From the NCBI GenBank assembly GCA_963794685.1, contig CAWCFK010000004.1, forward strand, positions 1,205,151-1,269,150: 64,000 nt of DNA, given 5' to 3'. The stretch comes from CAVTWH01 sp963794685. Lineage in GTDB: Bacteria; Actinomycetota; Actinomycetes; Mycobacteriales; Micromonosporaceae. Each line of letters opens with the position of its first letter. Positions within the stretch are counted from its first letter, which is position 1. The notes below the pieces were generated by a model. The model was not told the DNA's origin. It saw only the letters and a list, made by a program, of their open reading frames with translations, and searched no databases. The position numbers and the translations under genes were made by a program. Positions 1 to 8,150 of the stretch are shown here, in pieces.

Positions 1-147
1 GTCCGGGGTGGCCTCCCGGTGCGTGCCCAGCTTGCCGCCGACCACGTCGGCCTGCTCGAACACACTCACCCGGTGGCCGGCGGCGGCCAGCCGGGCGGCT
101 GCCGCCAACCCGCCGACGCCCGCCCCGACCACCACGATCCGGCTCAC
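1..147 (-). CDS. crtI: Phytoene desaturase family oxidoreductase, N-terminal fragment
   Basis: Only the first 49 codons lie in the window; the rest runs off the left edge. From a GTG at 147 the minus strand reads a dinucleotide-binding fold, VVVGAGVGGLAAAARLAAAG, followed by the FEQADVVGGKLGT segment typical of CrtI-type carotene desaturases and related FAD amine-oxidase-like enzymes. These enzymes use FAD to introduce double bases into the phytoene chain on the way to lycopene-like carotenoids at the membrane. The start overlaps the stop of the upstream glycosyltransferase as GTGA, so the two are translationally coupled. The carotenoid neighbours support CrtI, but another FAD-dependent desaturase or isomerase of the same family (CrtD, CrtO) cannot be excluded from 49 residues. 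Confidence 0.75.
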   Translation of the reverse strand, partial: MSRIVVVGAGVGGLAAAARLAAAGHRVSVFEQADVVGGKLGTHREATPD

Positions 148-1241
148 AGCGCCCGTCCCTTCCAGGTCAACCCGCCGCGCCGGCGCAGCCGGAACGACCG
201 CACCACCAGAAACCCGAAGACCAGAACCGAAACCGGGTGGGCCAGCGCGTCCGGCACGGTCCGCGCCCCGGTCACCCGCCCCGCCACCACCCGGCCCAAC
301 ACCCCGAGGAGGTACCCGCAACCGCCCGCCACCGGTGACCACGCCGCCACCCCCAGCGGAGCGACATACGCCAACCCGAGCAGCGCCAGTACTCCGGCCG
401 CCCCGGCCGCCGAGCCGAACGACGCCCACAGCGACTTGCCGTAGCCGTCGCGTACCTGCGCCCAGGACTCGTACATCCGGCAGTCGGCGAGCCGGTGCGC
501 GTCGGCCAGCCCGATCCGGCCGCCGACCCGCTTCACCGCCCGGGCCAGCTCGATGTCCTCCAGCACCCGGTCGCGGACCGCCGGGTGGCCGCCCGAGCGC
601 CGGTAGGCGTCCCGGTCCACCAGCAGGAACTGGCCGCCAGCCGCGGTGAGGGAGGGGCGGGCGGAGCGCTCCATCGCCCGTAGCGGCAGGAAGGTCAGCC
701 ACGACCACGGCAGCAGCGGCTGCACCAGGCGCTCGCCGACCGTCCGGGCGACCAGCCGGGGGTACCCGCTGAGCAGGTCGAAGCGTCCGGCCCGCAGCAG
801 CGCCACAGCGGCGGCCACGGCGTCCTGGTGCAGCACCACGTCGGCGTCGAGGAAGGCGAGCACCCGTACGTCAGCCGGCACGGCGTCGGCCAGTTGCCGA
901 CAGGCCCACGGCTTGCCGAGCCAGCCGGCCGGCAGCGCCGCCCCGGACAGCACCCGCACCCGATCGCCGCCCAGTTCCCGCACCAGCTCGGCGGTACCGT
1001 CCGTGGAGTTGTCGTCGAGCACGAAGATCCGCAGGTCCGGCACCCCGCGCTGGCGCAGCGCCGCCGCCAGGCACGCCGCCACCCGGTCCGCCTCGTCCCG
1101 CAGCGGCAGCAGCAGCGCGACCGGCTCGTCCACAGTGGACAGACCCGGCCGCAGCCGGCGCAGCAGCACCGCGTTGACCACGGTGTGCCCGGTCAGCACC
1201 GCCGCCACCACCGTCGGCACCCACAGCAGCCCCGCGATCAC
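144..1241 (-). CDS. Family 2 glycosyltransferase of the carotenoid cluster
   Basis: A 365-residue membrane glycosyltransferase. I chose the GTG at 1241 because it overlaps the stop of the CruF-like gene as GTGA and gives a hydrophobic N-terminal segment (residues 3-25); upstream in-frame codons lie inside that neighbour. The GT-A fold signs are DDNSTDG at residues 76-82, the DxD metal-binding motif FLDADV at 130-135, and an acidic EDIEL segment near residue 235. Two or three further hydrophobic segments follow after residue 280. Context (CrtI downstream, CruF-like hydratase and CrtA-like oxygenase upstream) suggests it glycosylates a carotenoid hydroxyl, as CruC-type enzymes do, but the sugar and acceptor cannot be read from the sequence. 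Confidence 0.82.
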   Translation of the reverse strand: MIAGLLWVPTVVAAVLTGHTVVNAVLLRRLRPGLSTVDEPVALLLPLRDEADRVAACLAAALRQRGVPDLRIFVLDDNSTDGTAELVRELGGDRVRVLSGAALPAGWLGKPWACRQLADAVPADVRVLAFLDADVVLHQDAVAAAVALLRAGRFDLLSGYPRLVARTVGERLVQPLLPWSWLTFLPLRAMERSARPSLTAAGGQFLLVDRDAYRRSGGHPAVRDRVLEDIELARAVKRVGGRIGLADAHRLADCRMYESWAQVRDGYGKSLWASFGSAAGAAGVLALLGLAYVAPLGVAAWSPVAGGCGYLLGVLGRVVAGRVTGARTVPDALAHPVSVLVFGFLVVRSFRLRRRGGLTWKGRAL

Positions 1242-1987
1242 CCGCCACCACCCCCGGATCGTCCCGGTCGGGCGATCGACCAGGTGAGCGGGAGGGCGAC
1301 CAGGCCCATGCCGAGGGCGCCGGCCACCGCGGAGGTGGGCAGGCCGAGGAAGACCGCGTGGGCGAGCACGCTGGAGTAGTAGGTCCACAGGTAGAGGGCG
1401 AGCATCGGGGCGTCCCGGCCGCTACCGCGGGCACCGGCCGGCAGGAGCACGGCGAGCAGCGCCATCATCGCCAGCGCCACGGCCAGCCAGCCCGCGTAGT
1501 TGGTGAGTGGGACGCCGGCGAACCCGGGGTGCGGATCGTCCCAGTGCCAGTAGCCCTGGTCGACCATCTGTGGGTCGAGGAACAGGTCCCAGGACGCCAG
1601 GGCCCAGCCGGCCACCAGTACCCGCAGCGGCGCACGGCGGGTCAGCCGGGCGGCGGCCAGCCACGCCGGCCACGCCATCCACACCCAGGCCAGCGGGATC
1701 ACCAGGGGCACCCCGAGCGGGCGCGGGCCGAGCGCGCCCGAGTAGGCGTAGTCGCCGAACGGGAAGCCGGTGTGCACGCCCAGTGCCTCGACGATCCAGC
1801 CGACGGGGGCGACCACGCCGAACAGGGTGGCTGCCGCCCGTACCCCCCGGGTCAAAAGAGCGTGACCGACGCTGTAGCCGCAGCCGACTCCCACGGTGAC
1901 CACGACGAGGGCGGCCCTTGTCCCACCGGCGGTGAGCGGGTAGCCGATCTGCAGCGCGACCAGCAGGGCCAGTGGCAGCCAGCGCAT
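1238..1987 (-). CDS. Carotenoid biosynthesis membrane protein (CruF-like, DUF422)
   Basis: A 249-residue polytopic membrane protein starting with the ATG at 1987, whose last base is shared with the stop of the GNAT gene (TGATG). Conserved DUF422/CruF features include the GVHTGFPFGDYAYSG loop, WDLFLDPQMV followed by GYWHW, and a late AGVPLTNYAGW motif, all sitting between transmembrane helices. CruF and its archaeal and actinobacterial relatives are 1',2'-hydratases that add water to the psi end of lycopene-type carotenoids. The C1'-hydroxyl formed could be the acceptor of the adjoining glycosyltransferase. Family assignment is firm; the exact carotenoid substrate is inferred from context. Confidence 0.85.
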   Translation of the reverse strand: MRWLPLALLVALQIGYPLTAGGTRAALVVVTVGVGCGYSVGHALLTRGVRAAATLFGVVAPVGWIVEALGVHTGFPFGDYAYSGALGPRPLGVPLVIPLAWVWMAWPAWLAAARLTRRAPLRVLVAGWALASWDLFLDPQMVDQGYWHWDDPHPGFAGVPLTNYAGWLAVALAMMALLAVLLPAGARGSGRDAPMLALYLWTYYSSVLAHAVFLGLPTSAVAGALGMGLVALPLTWSIARPGRSGGGGG

Positions 1988-2580
1988 CAGGCCGGTTGGC
2001 CGTGCTCCGCCGGGGCCGCCGGGTTCGCCAGCTCCGGGGGCAGCGGCAACTGCCGGCCGAGGATGGCGAACGGCCGCTCGTCGCCGGGGAAACTGAAGTC
2101 CCGCAACACATCCACGAACCCGAACCGGCGGTAGAGCCGCCAGGCGCGGGACTGCTGCTCGTCCGCCTCGGGCGTGGACAGCAGGGTGGTCGTTCCTGAC
2201 CCGGCGGTCAGCAACGCGCGCAACTGGTCGGCGCCCAGCCCGTGCCCCTGCGCGGTCGGGCGGACGTGCAGCTCGACGACCTCGAAGCAGTCGGTCAACC
2301 AGAACTTGCGGGCGTCGCGGCGCAGCCCTTCGCGTACCCGGTCGTGCCACCACTGGCCCTTCGCGGAGGCGTACCCGTAACCGAAGCCGAGCAGCCGGTC
2401 CTGCGCGTCCAGGGTGGCCACCGCGCGGAAGCCGGGCCGGCGCACATGCCCGGCCACGTACCCGGCCCGCGCCCGGGTCAGCTCCGGCGGGTACCCCATC
2501 GCCTGCCCGTACACCTCGATGACGTCGTCCAGCCGGTGCACGAGATCGCCCGGCGTCCACGACACCAACCGCATACCCAT
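1987..2580 (-). CDS. GNAT family N-acetyltransferase
   Basis: A 197-residue protein; two in-frame ATGs (2580 and 2574, reading MGM) are both possible starts. The acetyl-CoA fold is seen as the beta strand VVELHVRPTAQGHGLGADQLRALL (shown here in full length of the motif region; key residues are the R/Q-x-x-G-x-G/A-type QGHGLG loop) in mid-protein and RLYRRFGFVDV near the C-terminus. It is placed between the CrtA-like and CruF-like genes with tight spacing, so it is probably cotranscribed with the carotenoid genes, but nothing in the sequence ties it to carotenoid chemistry. Its substrate is unknown. Confidence 0.78.
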   Translation of the reverse strand: MGMRLVSWTPGDLVHRLDDVIEVYGQAMGYPPELTRARAGYVAGHVRRPGFRAVATLDAQDRLLGFGYGYASAKGQWWHDRVREGLRRDARKFWLTDCFEVVELHVRPTAQGHGLGADQLRALLTAGSGTTTLLSTPEADEQQSRAWRLYRRFGFVDVLRDFSFPGDERPFAILGRQLPLPPELANPAAPAEHGQPA

Positions 2581-2594
2581 CCCTGTCCGTCCGC

Positions 2595-3299
2595 TCAGCC
2601 GGAATCCCCACCGGTCCAGGCGCCCGGCGGAGCGTCCCCGGCCGGGCCGAGCACGCCGGCATCGCCGGTCACCCTGAGCACCGCGAAGCGTGCGAACAGC
2701 TCCTCGGCATACCACCCCACGGTAGGCGTGCGTTCGATCGCGCGACGGTGCCCGGCCTGACGGTACGCGAAATCGACCAGCTCCGCCCCGTCCCGCCACA
2801 CGCTGACCGTGCCCTGCCAGCCCAGCGGGGCCTCGCCCACGCCGAAACTTGCCCACCGGCCCGGCGCGTCCGCCAACGGAGCGGCCGCCGCGCCGATCGC
2901 CCGCCAGAACGTCCATGCCCGGCTCGGCCGCAGCCGGGCCCGGGTCAGCGCCAGCACCGGACCGGCCCAGCGCGGCTGGTCGGCCGGCACGGCGAACGGC
3001 TGCACCCCGGCCCAGCGGCCCCGGGCGGCCAGCGGGCGCAGGTCGACCCGGCAGCCGGCCAGCGCCAGCCGGGTCCACTGCGGGAAGGTCACCGGCTCGT
3101 CGGTCACGGTGATCGCGGCCCACCTGGTCAGGTCCACGCTGCCGGCCCCGAACCGGCCGTCCCGGCCGGTGCCGAGCAGCTTCACGAACCGGGTGCCCGG
3201 CTCGCGGCGCAGCCGGCGGGCGTCCACCGCCAGCCGCCACGGCAGCCGGGGGAGCGCCCGCGCCGGCAGCCGCCAGACGTGCAGGCAGGTATGGGTCAC
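2595..3299 (-). CDS. CrtA-like carotenoid monooxygenase (spheroidene monooxygenase family)
   Basis: A 234-residue protein from a GTG at 3299. It follows the CrtA family layout: an N-terminal HVWRLP segment, FVKLLGTGRDGRFG, a central LTRARLRPSRAWTFW segment, GVGEAPLGWQGTVSVW and a C-terminal GWYAEELFARF motif, close to the family consensus for spheroidene monooxygenases. CrtA enzymes oxygenate C2/C2' of psi-end carotenoids. Next to a CruF-like hydratase and a glycosyltransferase, a C2' hydroxylase or ketolase of an acyclic carotenoid end is the natural role. Length and motifs are complete, with no frame break. Confidence 0.78.
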   Translation of the reverse strand: MTHTCLHVWRLPARALPRLPWRLAVDARRLRREPGTRFVKLLGTGRDGRFGAGSVDLTRWAAITVTDEPVTFPQWTRLALAGCRVDLRPLAARGRWAGVQPFAVPADQPRWAGPVLALTRARLRPSRAWTFWRAIGAAAAPLADAPGRWASFGVGEAPLGWQGTVSVWRDGAELVDFAYRQAGHRRAIERTPTVGWYAEELFARFAVLRVTGDAGVLGPAGDAPPGAWTGGDSG

Positions 3300-3324
3300 G
3301 CCGCCACCTCGCGCAGGCGCTCGG

Positions 3325-3808
3325 TCACGCCACCTCGACGGGGGTGCCGGCGGTGACCCGGACCAGTTCGGCGTAGGTCGTCGGGTACACCGCGTGCGCG
3401 ATGCCGCCGGCCGCCCAGATCTCCGGGTACCCGGCCAGCGCCACGTCCACCAGGGTGCGCAGCGGCTTCGGGTGCCCGAGCGGCGCGACCCCGCCGATGG
3501 TCTGCCCGGTGTGCTCGCGGACGAACTCCGGGGTGGCCCGCTTGAACTTGGCCGAGCCCCAGGTCGGCGGTCACCTTCGCGACGTCCACCCGGTGCGCGC
3601 CGGAGGTGAGGATCAGCAGCGGCTCGCCGTCGGCGTCGAAGATCAGCGAGTTGGCGATCTGGCCCACCTCGACGCCGAGCGCCGCCGCCGCTAGCGCCGC
3701 CGTGCTGGCCGCGTCGGCGAGCATCCGGACGGTGCTGCGGGCACCGGAGCCGTTGCGGGAGTCGGCGGCGTCCAGCGCGTCCTGGACGGCGGTCACGTTC
3801 GGGTGCAT
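3325..3808 (-). CDS. YbaK/EbsC-type aminoacyl-tRNA deacylase, one frame break
   Basis: The N-terminal half reads from ATG 3808 (MHPNVTAVQDALDAADS) through GQIANSLIFDADGEPLLILT and HRVDVAKVTADLG, a YbaK/ProX-type editing domain that hydrolyses mischarged tRNAs (usually Cys-tRNA(Pro) or Ala-tRNA(Pro)). Around 3551-3560 the frame breaks; removing one base restores KFKRATPEFVREHTGQTIGG, then GVAPLGHPKPLRTLVD and YPTTYAELVRVTAG, to a TGA at 3325. The corrected protein is 160 residues, normal for the family. The uncorrected frame runs on to 3296 and produces nonsense after residue 85. Probably a sequence error rather than a true pseudogene. With the corrected stop it does not overlap the CrtA-like gene. 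Confidence 0.78.
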
Positions 3809-3853
3809 CGGGGGCTCTCCTCGCTCGTTCGGTCCTTGTTCAGGTGGGCGGCC

Positions 3854-4828
3854 TCAGGTGGGCGGCAGCTCGCCCGGTCCCACCGTACGTGCCGTCTCGG
3901 CGAGTGCCACGCCGGCCAGGATGAGCGCGCCGCCGAGCAGTTGCGGCGCGTCCAGCCGTTCGCCCAGCACCACCCAGGCGACCGCGCTGGCCAGTACCGG
4001 CTCGATCATCCCGATGATGCCGACCGAAGTCGGCGGCAGGTGGCGCAGCGCCGCGATATTCAACGAGTACGCGATGATCGAGCCGCCCACCACCATGTAG
4101 ATCGCGAGCAGCCAGACCGGCACTCCGTGGCTGCTGCGGCCCAGCACCTCGAACGGGAAACCCCACCACGGCCACACCGCCATGCCGACCAGCGCCGCCA
4201 CCCCGAACGCCCAGCAGGTGACCGAGGTCGCCTCGTACCGGGTGACCAGCCGGGGACCGAGCAGGTAGTAGACGGCCAGCAGGACGGCCGCGGCGAACCC
4301 GGCCGCCACCCCGACCGGGTCGAGCCCACCGGCCCCGGTGTGCCAGACCTTCGCCACCCCGGCCAGGCCGGCCAGGCTCAGCGTCAACCCGACCCACAGC
4401 CGGGGGCGGACCTGCTGCCGCTGGCCGAACCGGGCCCACAGCGCCACCAGCAGCGGCGCGGTGTACTCGAACAGCAGCGCGATGCCGACCGGCAGCCGGT
4501 CGATGGCGATGAAATACAGCATGGGTACGGTCAGGAAGCCGAGCAGCCCGTACCCGATCAGCAGCGGCAGTTCCTTCGCCGGTACCCGCATCGCCCGCAG
4601 TCCCGGCTGCGACCCGCCGCGGCGCAGCGCGATGATCAGCAGCAGCCCCAGGCTGGCCCCGCTGGCCCGCAGCACGGTCAGGTGCGGGGCGTCCACGCCG
4701 GCCTGCAGGATCAGCTTCGAAGCCGTGCCGTTGACGGCGAACAGCGCTCCGCCGCCCACCACCATGGCCACCCCGACGGCGGGGCTGGGCAGCGAGCGGG
4801 GGCGCACGGCCGGCAGCGTCTGTGTCAC
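3854..4828 (-). CDS. EamA family (drug/metabolite) transporter
   Basis: A 324-residue inner-membrane protein with about ten hydrophobic helices arranged as two EamA repeats. The first begins near VGVAMVVGGGALFAVNGTAS and the second near GVAAGFAAAVLLAVYYLLGP. The conserved late-helix segment SVGIIGMIEPVLASAVAWVVLGE, ending in the charged GERL, is the classic EamA repeat end. Members export or import small metabolites such as amino acids, and substrate cannot be predicted. It lies between the YbaK gene and a WYL regulator on the same strand with about 45-60 base gaps. Confidence 0.85.
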   Translation of the reverse strand: MTQTLPAVRPRSLPSPAVGVAMVVGGGALFAVNGTASKLILQAGVDAPHLTVLRASGASLGLLLIIALRRGGSQPGLRAMRVPAKELPLLIGYGLLGFLTVPMLYFIAIDRLPVGIALLFEYTAPLLVALWARFGQRQQVRPRLWVGLTLSLAGLAGVAKVWHTGAGGLDPVGVAAGFAAAVLLAVYYLLGPRLVTRYEATSVTCWAFGVAALVGMAVWPWWGFPFEVLGRSSHGVPVWLLAIYMVVGGSIIAYSLNIAALRHLPPTSVGIIGMIEPVLASAVAWVVLGERLDAPQLLGGALILAGVALAETARTVGPGELPPT

Positions 4829-4885
4829 TGGCAGAGGCTATCTGACTCCTTACCTGTCGGGCGTCGGCCATCCCTGTCCTCGGGA

Positions 4886-5860
4886 CTACCCGCGGCTCTG
4901 TTCGCTGGCCTCGATCGCCCGCCGGTACCGGTCGGCCACGGTACGCAGCGCGGCCACCAGGTCGGGGGAGTCGACGATGGTGAAGTCCGCGCCGAGCATG
5001 CCCAGGTAGAGCGCGAGCTGCTCGGGATGGTCGGAGCCAGGCTCGAACGCGCACCGGTCGGCGGCCAGGGACTCCACCTGCGCCGGGAACGGCAGCCGGC
5101 CGCGCACGTACTCCGCGGGCGCGTGCACGATCACCCGCGCCCGGTAGCGCCAGGTCGCCTCGGCGACGCCACGGGCCACCCGGGCGGTCAACTCCTCGTC
5201 GGGCGGCAGCTCCCGGGGCGTGAAGCGGGGTCCGGTCGGGGTGACCGGCGTGACCCGGTCGGCCCGGAACAGCCGCCAGTCGTCCCGGTCCAGATCCCAG
5301 GCGACCAGGTACCAGCGCCGCCGGTCGTGCACCAGGCGGTAGGGCTCCACGCTGCGCCGGCTGACTGTCCCTGCGTGCGTGCGGTAGTCGAAGCGCAGCC
5401 GCTGGTGGTCCCGGCACGCGCCGGCGAGCGCCGTCAACACGTCCGGGTCCACCTGCGGGCCGTGCGCCGGCATCGCCACGGTGGCCGACTCCAGCGCGCT
5501 GATCCGGTGCCGTAGCCGGGCGGGGAGCAGTTGCTGCAACTTCACCAGCGCGCGTACCGAGGTCTCCTCGATCCCGGCGACCGAGCCGCCTGCGGCGGTA
5601 CGCAGGCCGATCGCCACGGCCACCGCCTCGTCGTCGTCGAGCAGCAGCGGCGGCAGCGCGCCGTGCGAGCCGAGCCGGTACCCGCCGGCCACCCCCGGTC
5701 GGGCGTCGACCGGGTAGCCGAGCCCGCGCAGCCGGTCCACGTCGTTGCGGACGGTGCGGGTGGTGACGTCGAGGCGGGCGGCCAGCTCGGCGCTGGTCCA
5801 GTCCCGGCGCGCCTGCAACAGCGACAGCAGGCGCAGCAGTCGCGCGGAAGTACCCAACAT
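4886..5860 (-). CDS. HTH and WYL domain transcriptional regulator (YafY type)
   Basis: A 324-residue regulator. I start at the ATG at 5860 (MLGTSARLLRLLSLLQ) because the winged helix-turn-helix begins immediately there; ten further upstream codons are in frame but not typical. HTH_11 domain covers residues 5-60 (SAELAARLDVTTRTVRNDVDRL); the middle has the GVAGGYRLG wing and the WYL domain (VHDRRRWYLVAWDLDRDDWRLFRADRV) around residues 180-215, with a C-terminal extension. WYL domains bind nucleic acid or nucleotide ligands and several respond to DNA damage. It is transcribed divergently from the epoxide hydrolase across a perfect inverted repeat, and so is probably its regulator. Confidence 0.87.
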   Translation of the reverse strand: MLGTSARLLRLLSLLQARRDWTSAELAARLDVTTRTVRNDVDRLRGLGYPVDARPGVAGGYRLGSHGALPPLLLDDDEAVAVAIGLRTAAGGSVAGIEETSVRALVKLQQLLPARLRHRISALESATVAMPAHGPQVDPDVLTALAGACRDHQRLRFDYRTHAGTVSRRSVEPYRLVHDRRRWYLVAWDLDRDDWRLFRADRVTPVTPTGPRFTPRELPPDEELTARVARGVAEATWRYRARVIVHAPAEYVRGRLPFPAQVESLAADRCAFEPGSDHPEQLALYLGMLGADFTIVDSPDLVAALRTVADRYRRAIEASEQSRG

Positions 5861-5880
5861 TCTTCGATCCTCCGCGTCAT

Positions 5881-5912
5881 CTAGGAACAAACCTTTCCGC
5901 TATTGTTCCTAG
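5881..5912. promoter_or_regulatory. Perfect 10-bp inverted repeat, candidate operator
   Basis: CTAGGAACAA at 5881-5890 is repeated as its exact reverse complement TTGTTCCTAG at 5903-5912, with a 12-base spacer. It sits in the 98-base gap between the divergent WYL regulator and epoxide hydrolase genes, a typical place for an autoregulating operator. Centre-to-centre spacing of 22 bases places the half sites two helical turns apart. It is locally AT-rich against a very GC-rich background. Confidence 0.6.
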
Positions 5913-5958
5913 TCTTCTCCTGGTACCCCTTCACCGGCCGTTGACAAGGAGAAACGCG

Positions 5959-7074
5959 ATGATCCAGCCGTTCCGCGTGGAGATCGGGCAGACCGACATC
6001 GACGCGCTGCACGACCGGCTCGCCCACGCCCGCTGGCCCGGTGAGCTACCCGGCGTCGGTTGGACCCGGGGAGTCCCACTGGGCTACCTGACCGACCTCG
6101 CCGACTACTGGCGCACCGGGTACGACTGGCGCGCCCAGGAGGCCCGGCTCAACGCCTGCCCGCAGTTCACCACCGAGATCGACGGCCAGCGCATCCACTT
6201 CCTGCACGTCCGCTCCGACCGGGCCGACGCGAAGCCGCTGCTCATCACGCACGGCTTCCCCAGCTCGGTGGCCGAGTTCCTGCACCTCATCGAACCGCTG
6301 GTGAACCCGCCCGACGGGCCGGCGTTCCACGTCATCGCGCCGTCCCTGCCCGGCTACGCCTTCTCCACCCCGTTGAGCTCGACCGGCTGGACGATGGGGC
6401 GCACCGCCCGCGCCTGGGTCGAGCTGATGCGCCGGCTCGGTTACCAGCGCTACGGCGTGCACGGCGGCGACATCGGCGGTGGCGTCGCCGGTCTGGTCGC
6501 CGCCCTCGACGGCGAGCACGTGACCGGCATGCACGTGGTGACCGACCCGCTGACCGCCGCCAACGTGGCCACCTTCATGCCCGGCCTGGCCGACCGGCTC
6601 GACCCGGACGACCCGGTGGACAAGGTGATCCTGGAGCGGATGGCGACCTTCCGCAGCGACGGCTCCGGCTACCTCGCCATCTCCAACAGCCGGCCGCAGA
6701 CCATCGGGTACGGCCTGGTCGACTCGCCGATCCTGCAGCTCGCCTGGATCGCCGAGAAGTTCGAGGCCTGGACCGACCTGCCGATCGACCGCGACCAGTT
6801 GCTCACCACCGTCAGCCTGTACTGGTTCACCGGCAGCGGAGCAAGCGCCGCGCACACCCTCTACGAGCAGGCCCACTCCGCCGACTGGGGAGCACCACCG
6901 ACCGTGCCGCAGGGGTTCGCGGTGTTCGGGGCCGACGAGACGGTACGCAGGCTCGTCCCCGCCCCGCCCGACGCGCACTGGACCGAGTTCCCGCGCGGCC
7001 TGCACTTCCCGGCGATGGAGGCCCCCACCGAACTCGCCGCCGACCTGCGCGCCTTCTTCGGGCCACTGGCGTGA
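5959..7074 (+). CDS. Epoxide hydrolase (EHN domain, alpha/beta hydrolase)
   Basis: A 371-residue enzyme. Start is the ATG at 5959, behind a strong AAGGAGAAA ribosome site. The N-terminal EHN domain (residues 1-90, including the WPGELPGVGWTRGVPLGYL region) is specific to microsomal-type epoxide hydrolases. Then come the oxyanion-hole motif HGFP (98-101), the nucleophile D171 in HGGDIGG, and a late catalytic histidine in GLHFPAMEAP. These enzymes hydrolyse epoxides to diols through an aspartyl ester. The stop overlaps the next gene as GTGA, so the AlkZ-like protein is made from the same message. The ligand is unknown; a juvenile-hormone or xenobiotic-type epoxide fits the family. Confidence 0.9.
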   Translation: MIQPFRVEIGQTDIDALHDRLAHARWPGELPGVGWTRGVPLGYLTDLADYWRTGYDWRAQEARLNACPQFTTEIDGQRIHFLHVRSDRADAKPLLITHGFPSSVAEFLHLIEPLVNPPDGPAFHVIAPSLPGYAFSTPLSSTGWTMGRTARAWVELMRRLGYQRYGVHGGDIGGGVAGLVAALDGEHVTGMHVVTDPLTAANVATFMPGLADRLDPDDPVDKVILERMATFRSDGSGYLAISNSRPQTIGYGLVDSPILQLAWIAEKFEAWTDLPIDRDQLLTTVSLYWFTGSGASAAHTLYEQAHSADWGAPPTVPQGFAVFGADETVRRLVPAPPDAHWTEFPRGLHFPAMEAPTELAADLRAFFGPLA

Positions 7075-8150
7075 CCGAGGCGTTGTTGAGCCGGCGTGCC
7101 CTCAACCGGGCCACGCTGGCTCGGCAGTACCTGCTGGAGCGGGCGCCGGTCCGCGCGATCGACGCGATCGAGCACCTGGCCGGCATGCAGTCCCAGGCCC
7201 CGCTCGCCCCGTACGTGGGCCTGTGGACCCGGCTGCGCGACTTCACTGCGGACGAGCTGTCGACGCTGACCGAGCAGCGCGAAGTGGTCCGCCTGCACCT
7301 GATGCGCAGCACCGTGCACCTGGCCAGCGCGCGCGACTGCCTGGCCTGGCGCGGGCTGTTCACCGCCCTGCACACCGCCCGTGCCGGCGTGCACCTACGG
7401 CACGGTGTCGGGTCGGTGGACCGGGCGGAGTTGGTCCGGCAGGCGCAGGCGCTGCTGGACGAGCGCCCGCGTACCCGTGCCGAGCTGGGCAGACTCCTCG
7501 CGCAGCACTGGCCGGACGCTGATGGGCAGGCGCTGGCCTTCGCGGTGACGCAGCAGCTGGCGCTGTGTCAGGTACCGCCGCGGGGCGTCTGGGGCCGGGG
7601 CGGCGAGGTGGCCTGGGCGGTGGTGGAGCAGTGGCTGGGCGCGCCGCTGCGCCCGGTCCCGGTGGACGAGTTGGTGCTGCGCTACCTCGGCGCGTTCGGC
7701 CCGGCGAGCGTCGCGGACATCCAGCAGTGGTCCGGGCTGACCCGGCTCGGCGAGGTGGTGGCACGGCTGCCGGTCCGCACCCTCCGCGCCGAGACCGGAC
7801 AGCCGTTGTACGACCTCCCCGACGCGCCCCGGCCCGCCGAGGACACCCCGGCCCCGCCGCGTTTCCTGCCCGAGTACGACAACCTGCTGCTGTCCTACCG
7901 CGACCGCAGCAGGGTGATCCGGGACAGCCGCCCGGTGCCACTCCCACCGGGCAACGGCGCGAGCGGCGGCACCGTCCTGGTCGACGGCGTCTGGCAGGGC
8001 ACCTGGCAGGTCCGCGACCGGACCCTGCGCATCCAGCCGTTCACCACCCTGCCCCGCGCCGACCGGGCCGCCCTGCTCGCCGAGGCCGCCGAACTCTGCG
8101 CTTTCCTTGCCCCCCAAGCGGAGTACGACATCATCCTGCACCCGCCGTAG
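7071..8150 (+). CDS. AlkZ/YcaQ-like winged-helix DNA glycosylase family protein
   Basis: A 359-residue member of the winged-helix DNA-binding family HTH_42, starting with the GTG at 7071 that overlaps the epoxide hydrolase stop. In this family three tandem winged helices form a DNA glycosylase that removes bulky N-alkyl adducts and unhooks interstrand crosslinks (Streptomyces AlkZ, E. coli YcaQ). The catalytic loop is a Q-x-Q motif; here it is Q40-S-Q42 in LAGMQSQAPLAPYVGLW. Other family signs are the HLMRSTVHLASARD segment, FLPEYDNLLLSY near residue 270 and a C-terminal VDGVWQGTW. The coupling to an epoxide hydrolase suggests joint protection from epoxide-type alkylating agents. The last 20 bases overlap the convergent AraC gene. 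Confidence 0.8.
   Translation: MTEALLSRRALNRATLARQYLLERAPVRAIDAIEHLAGMQSQAPLAPYVGLWTRLRDFTADELSTLTEQREVVRLHLMRSTVHLASARDCLAWRGLFTALHTARAGVHLRHGVGSVDRAELVRQAQALLDERPRTRAELGRLLAQHWPDADGQALAFAVTQQLALCQVPPRGVWGRGGEVAWAVVEQWLGAPLRPVPVDELVLRYLGAFGPASVADIQQWSGLTRLGEVVARLPVRTLRAETGQPLYDLPDAPRPAEDTPAPPRFLPEYDNLLLSYRDRSRVIRDSRPVPLPPGNGASGGTVLVDGVWQGTWQVRDRTLRIQPFTTLPRADRAALLAEAAELCAFLAPQAEYDIILHPP

Noticed and set aside
8..1899. Long plus-strand open frames opposite the carotenoid genes
   Set aside because: High-GC shadow frames: Pro/Arg/Ala-rich, no domains, no ribosome sites, and fully covered by conserved minus-strand genes.
6060..7070. Long fusion frame upstream of the AlkZ-like gene
   Set aside because: The frame before 7071 is an Arg/Pro-rich shadow of the epoxide hydrolase; the real start is the GTG overlapping its stop.
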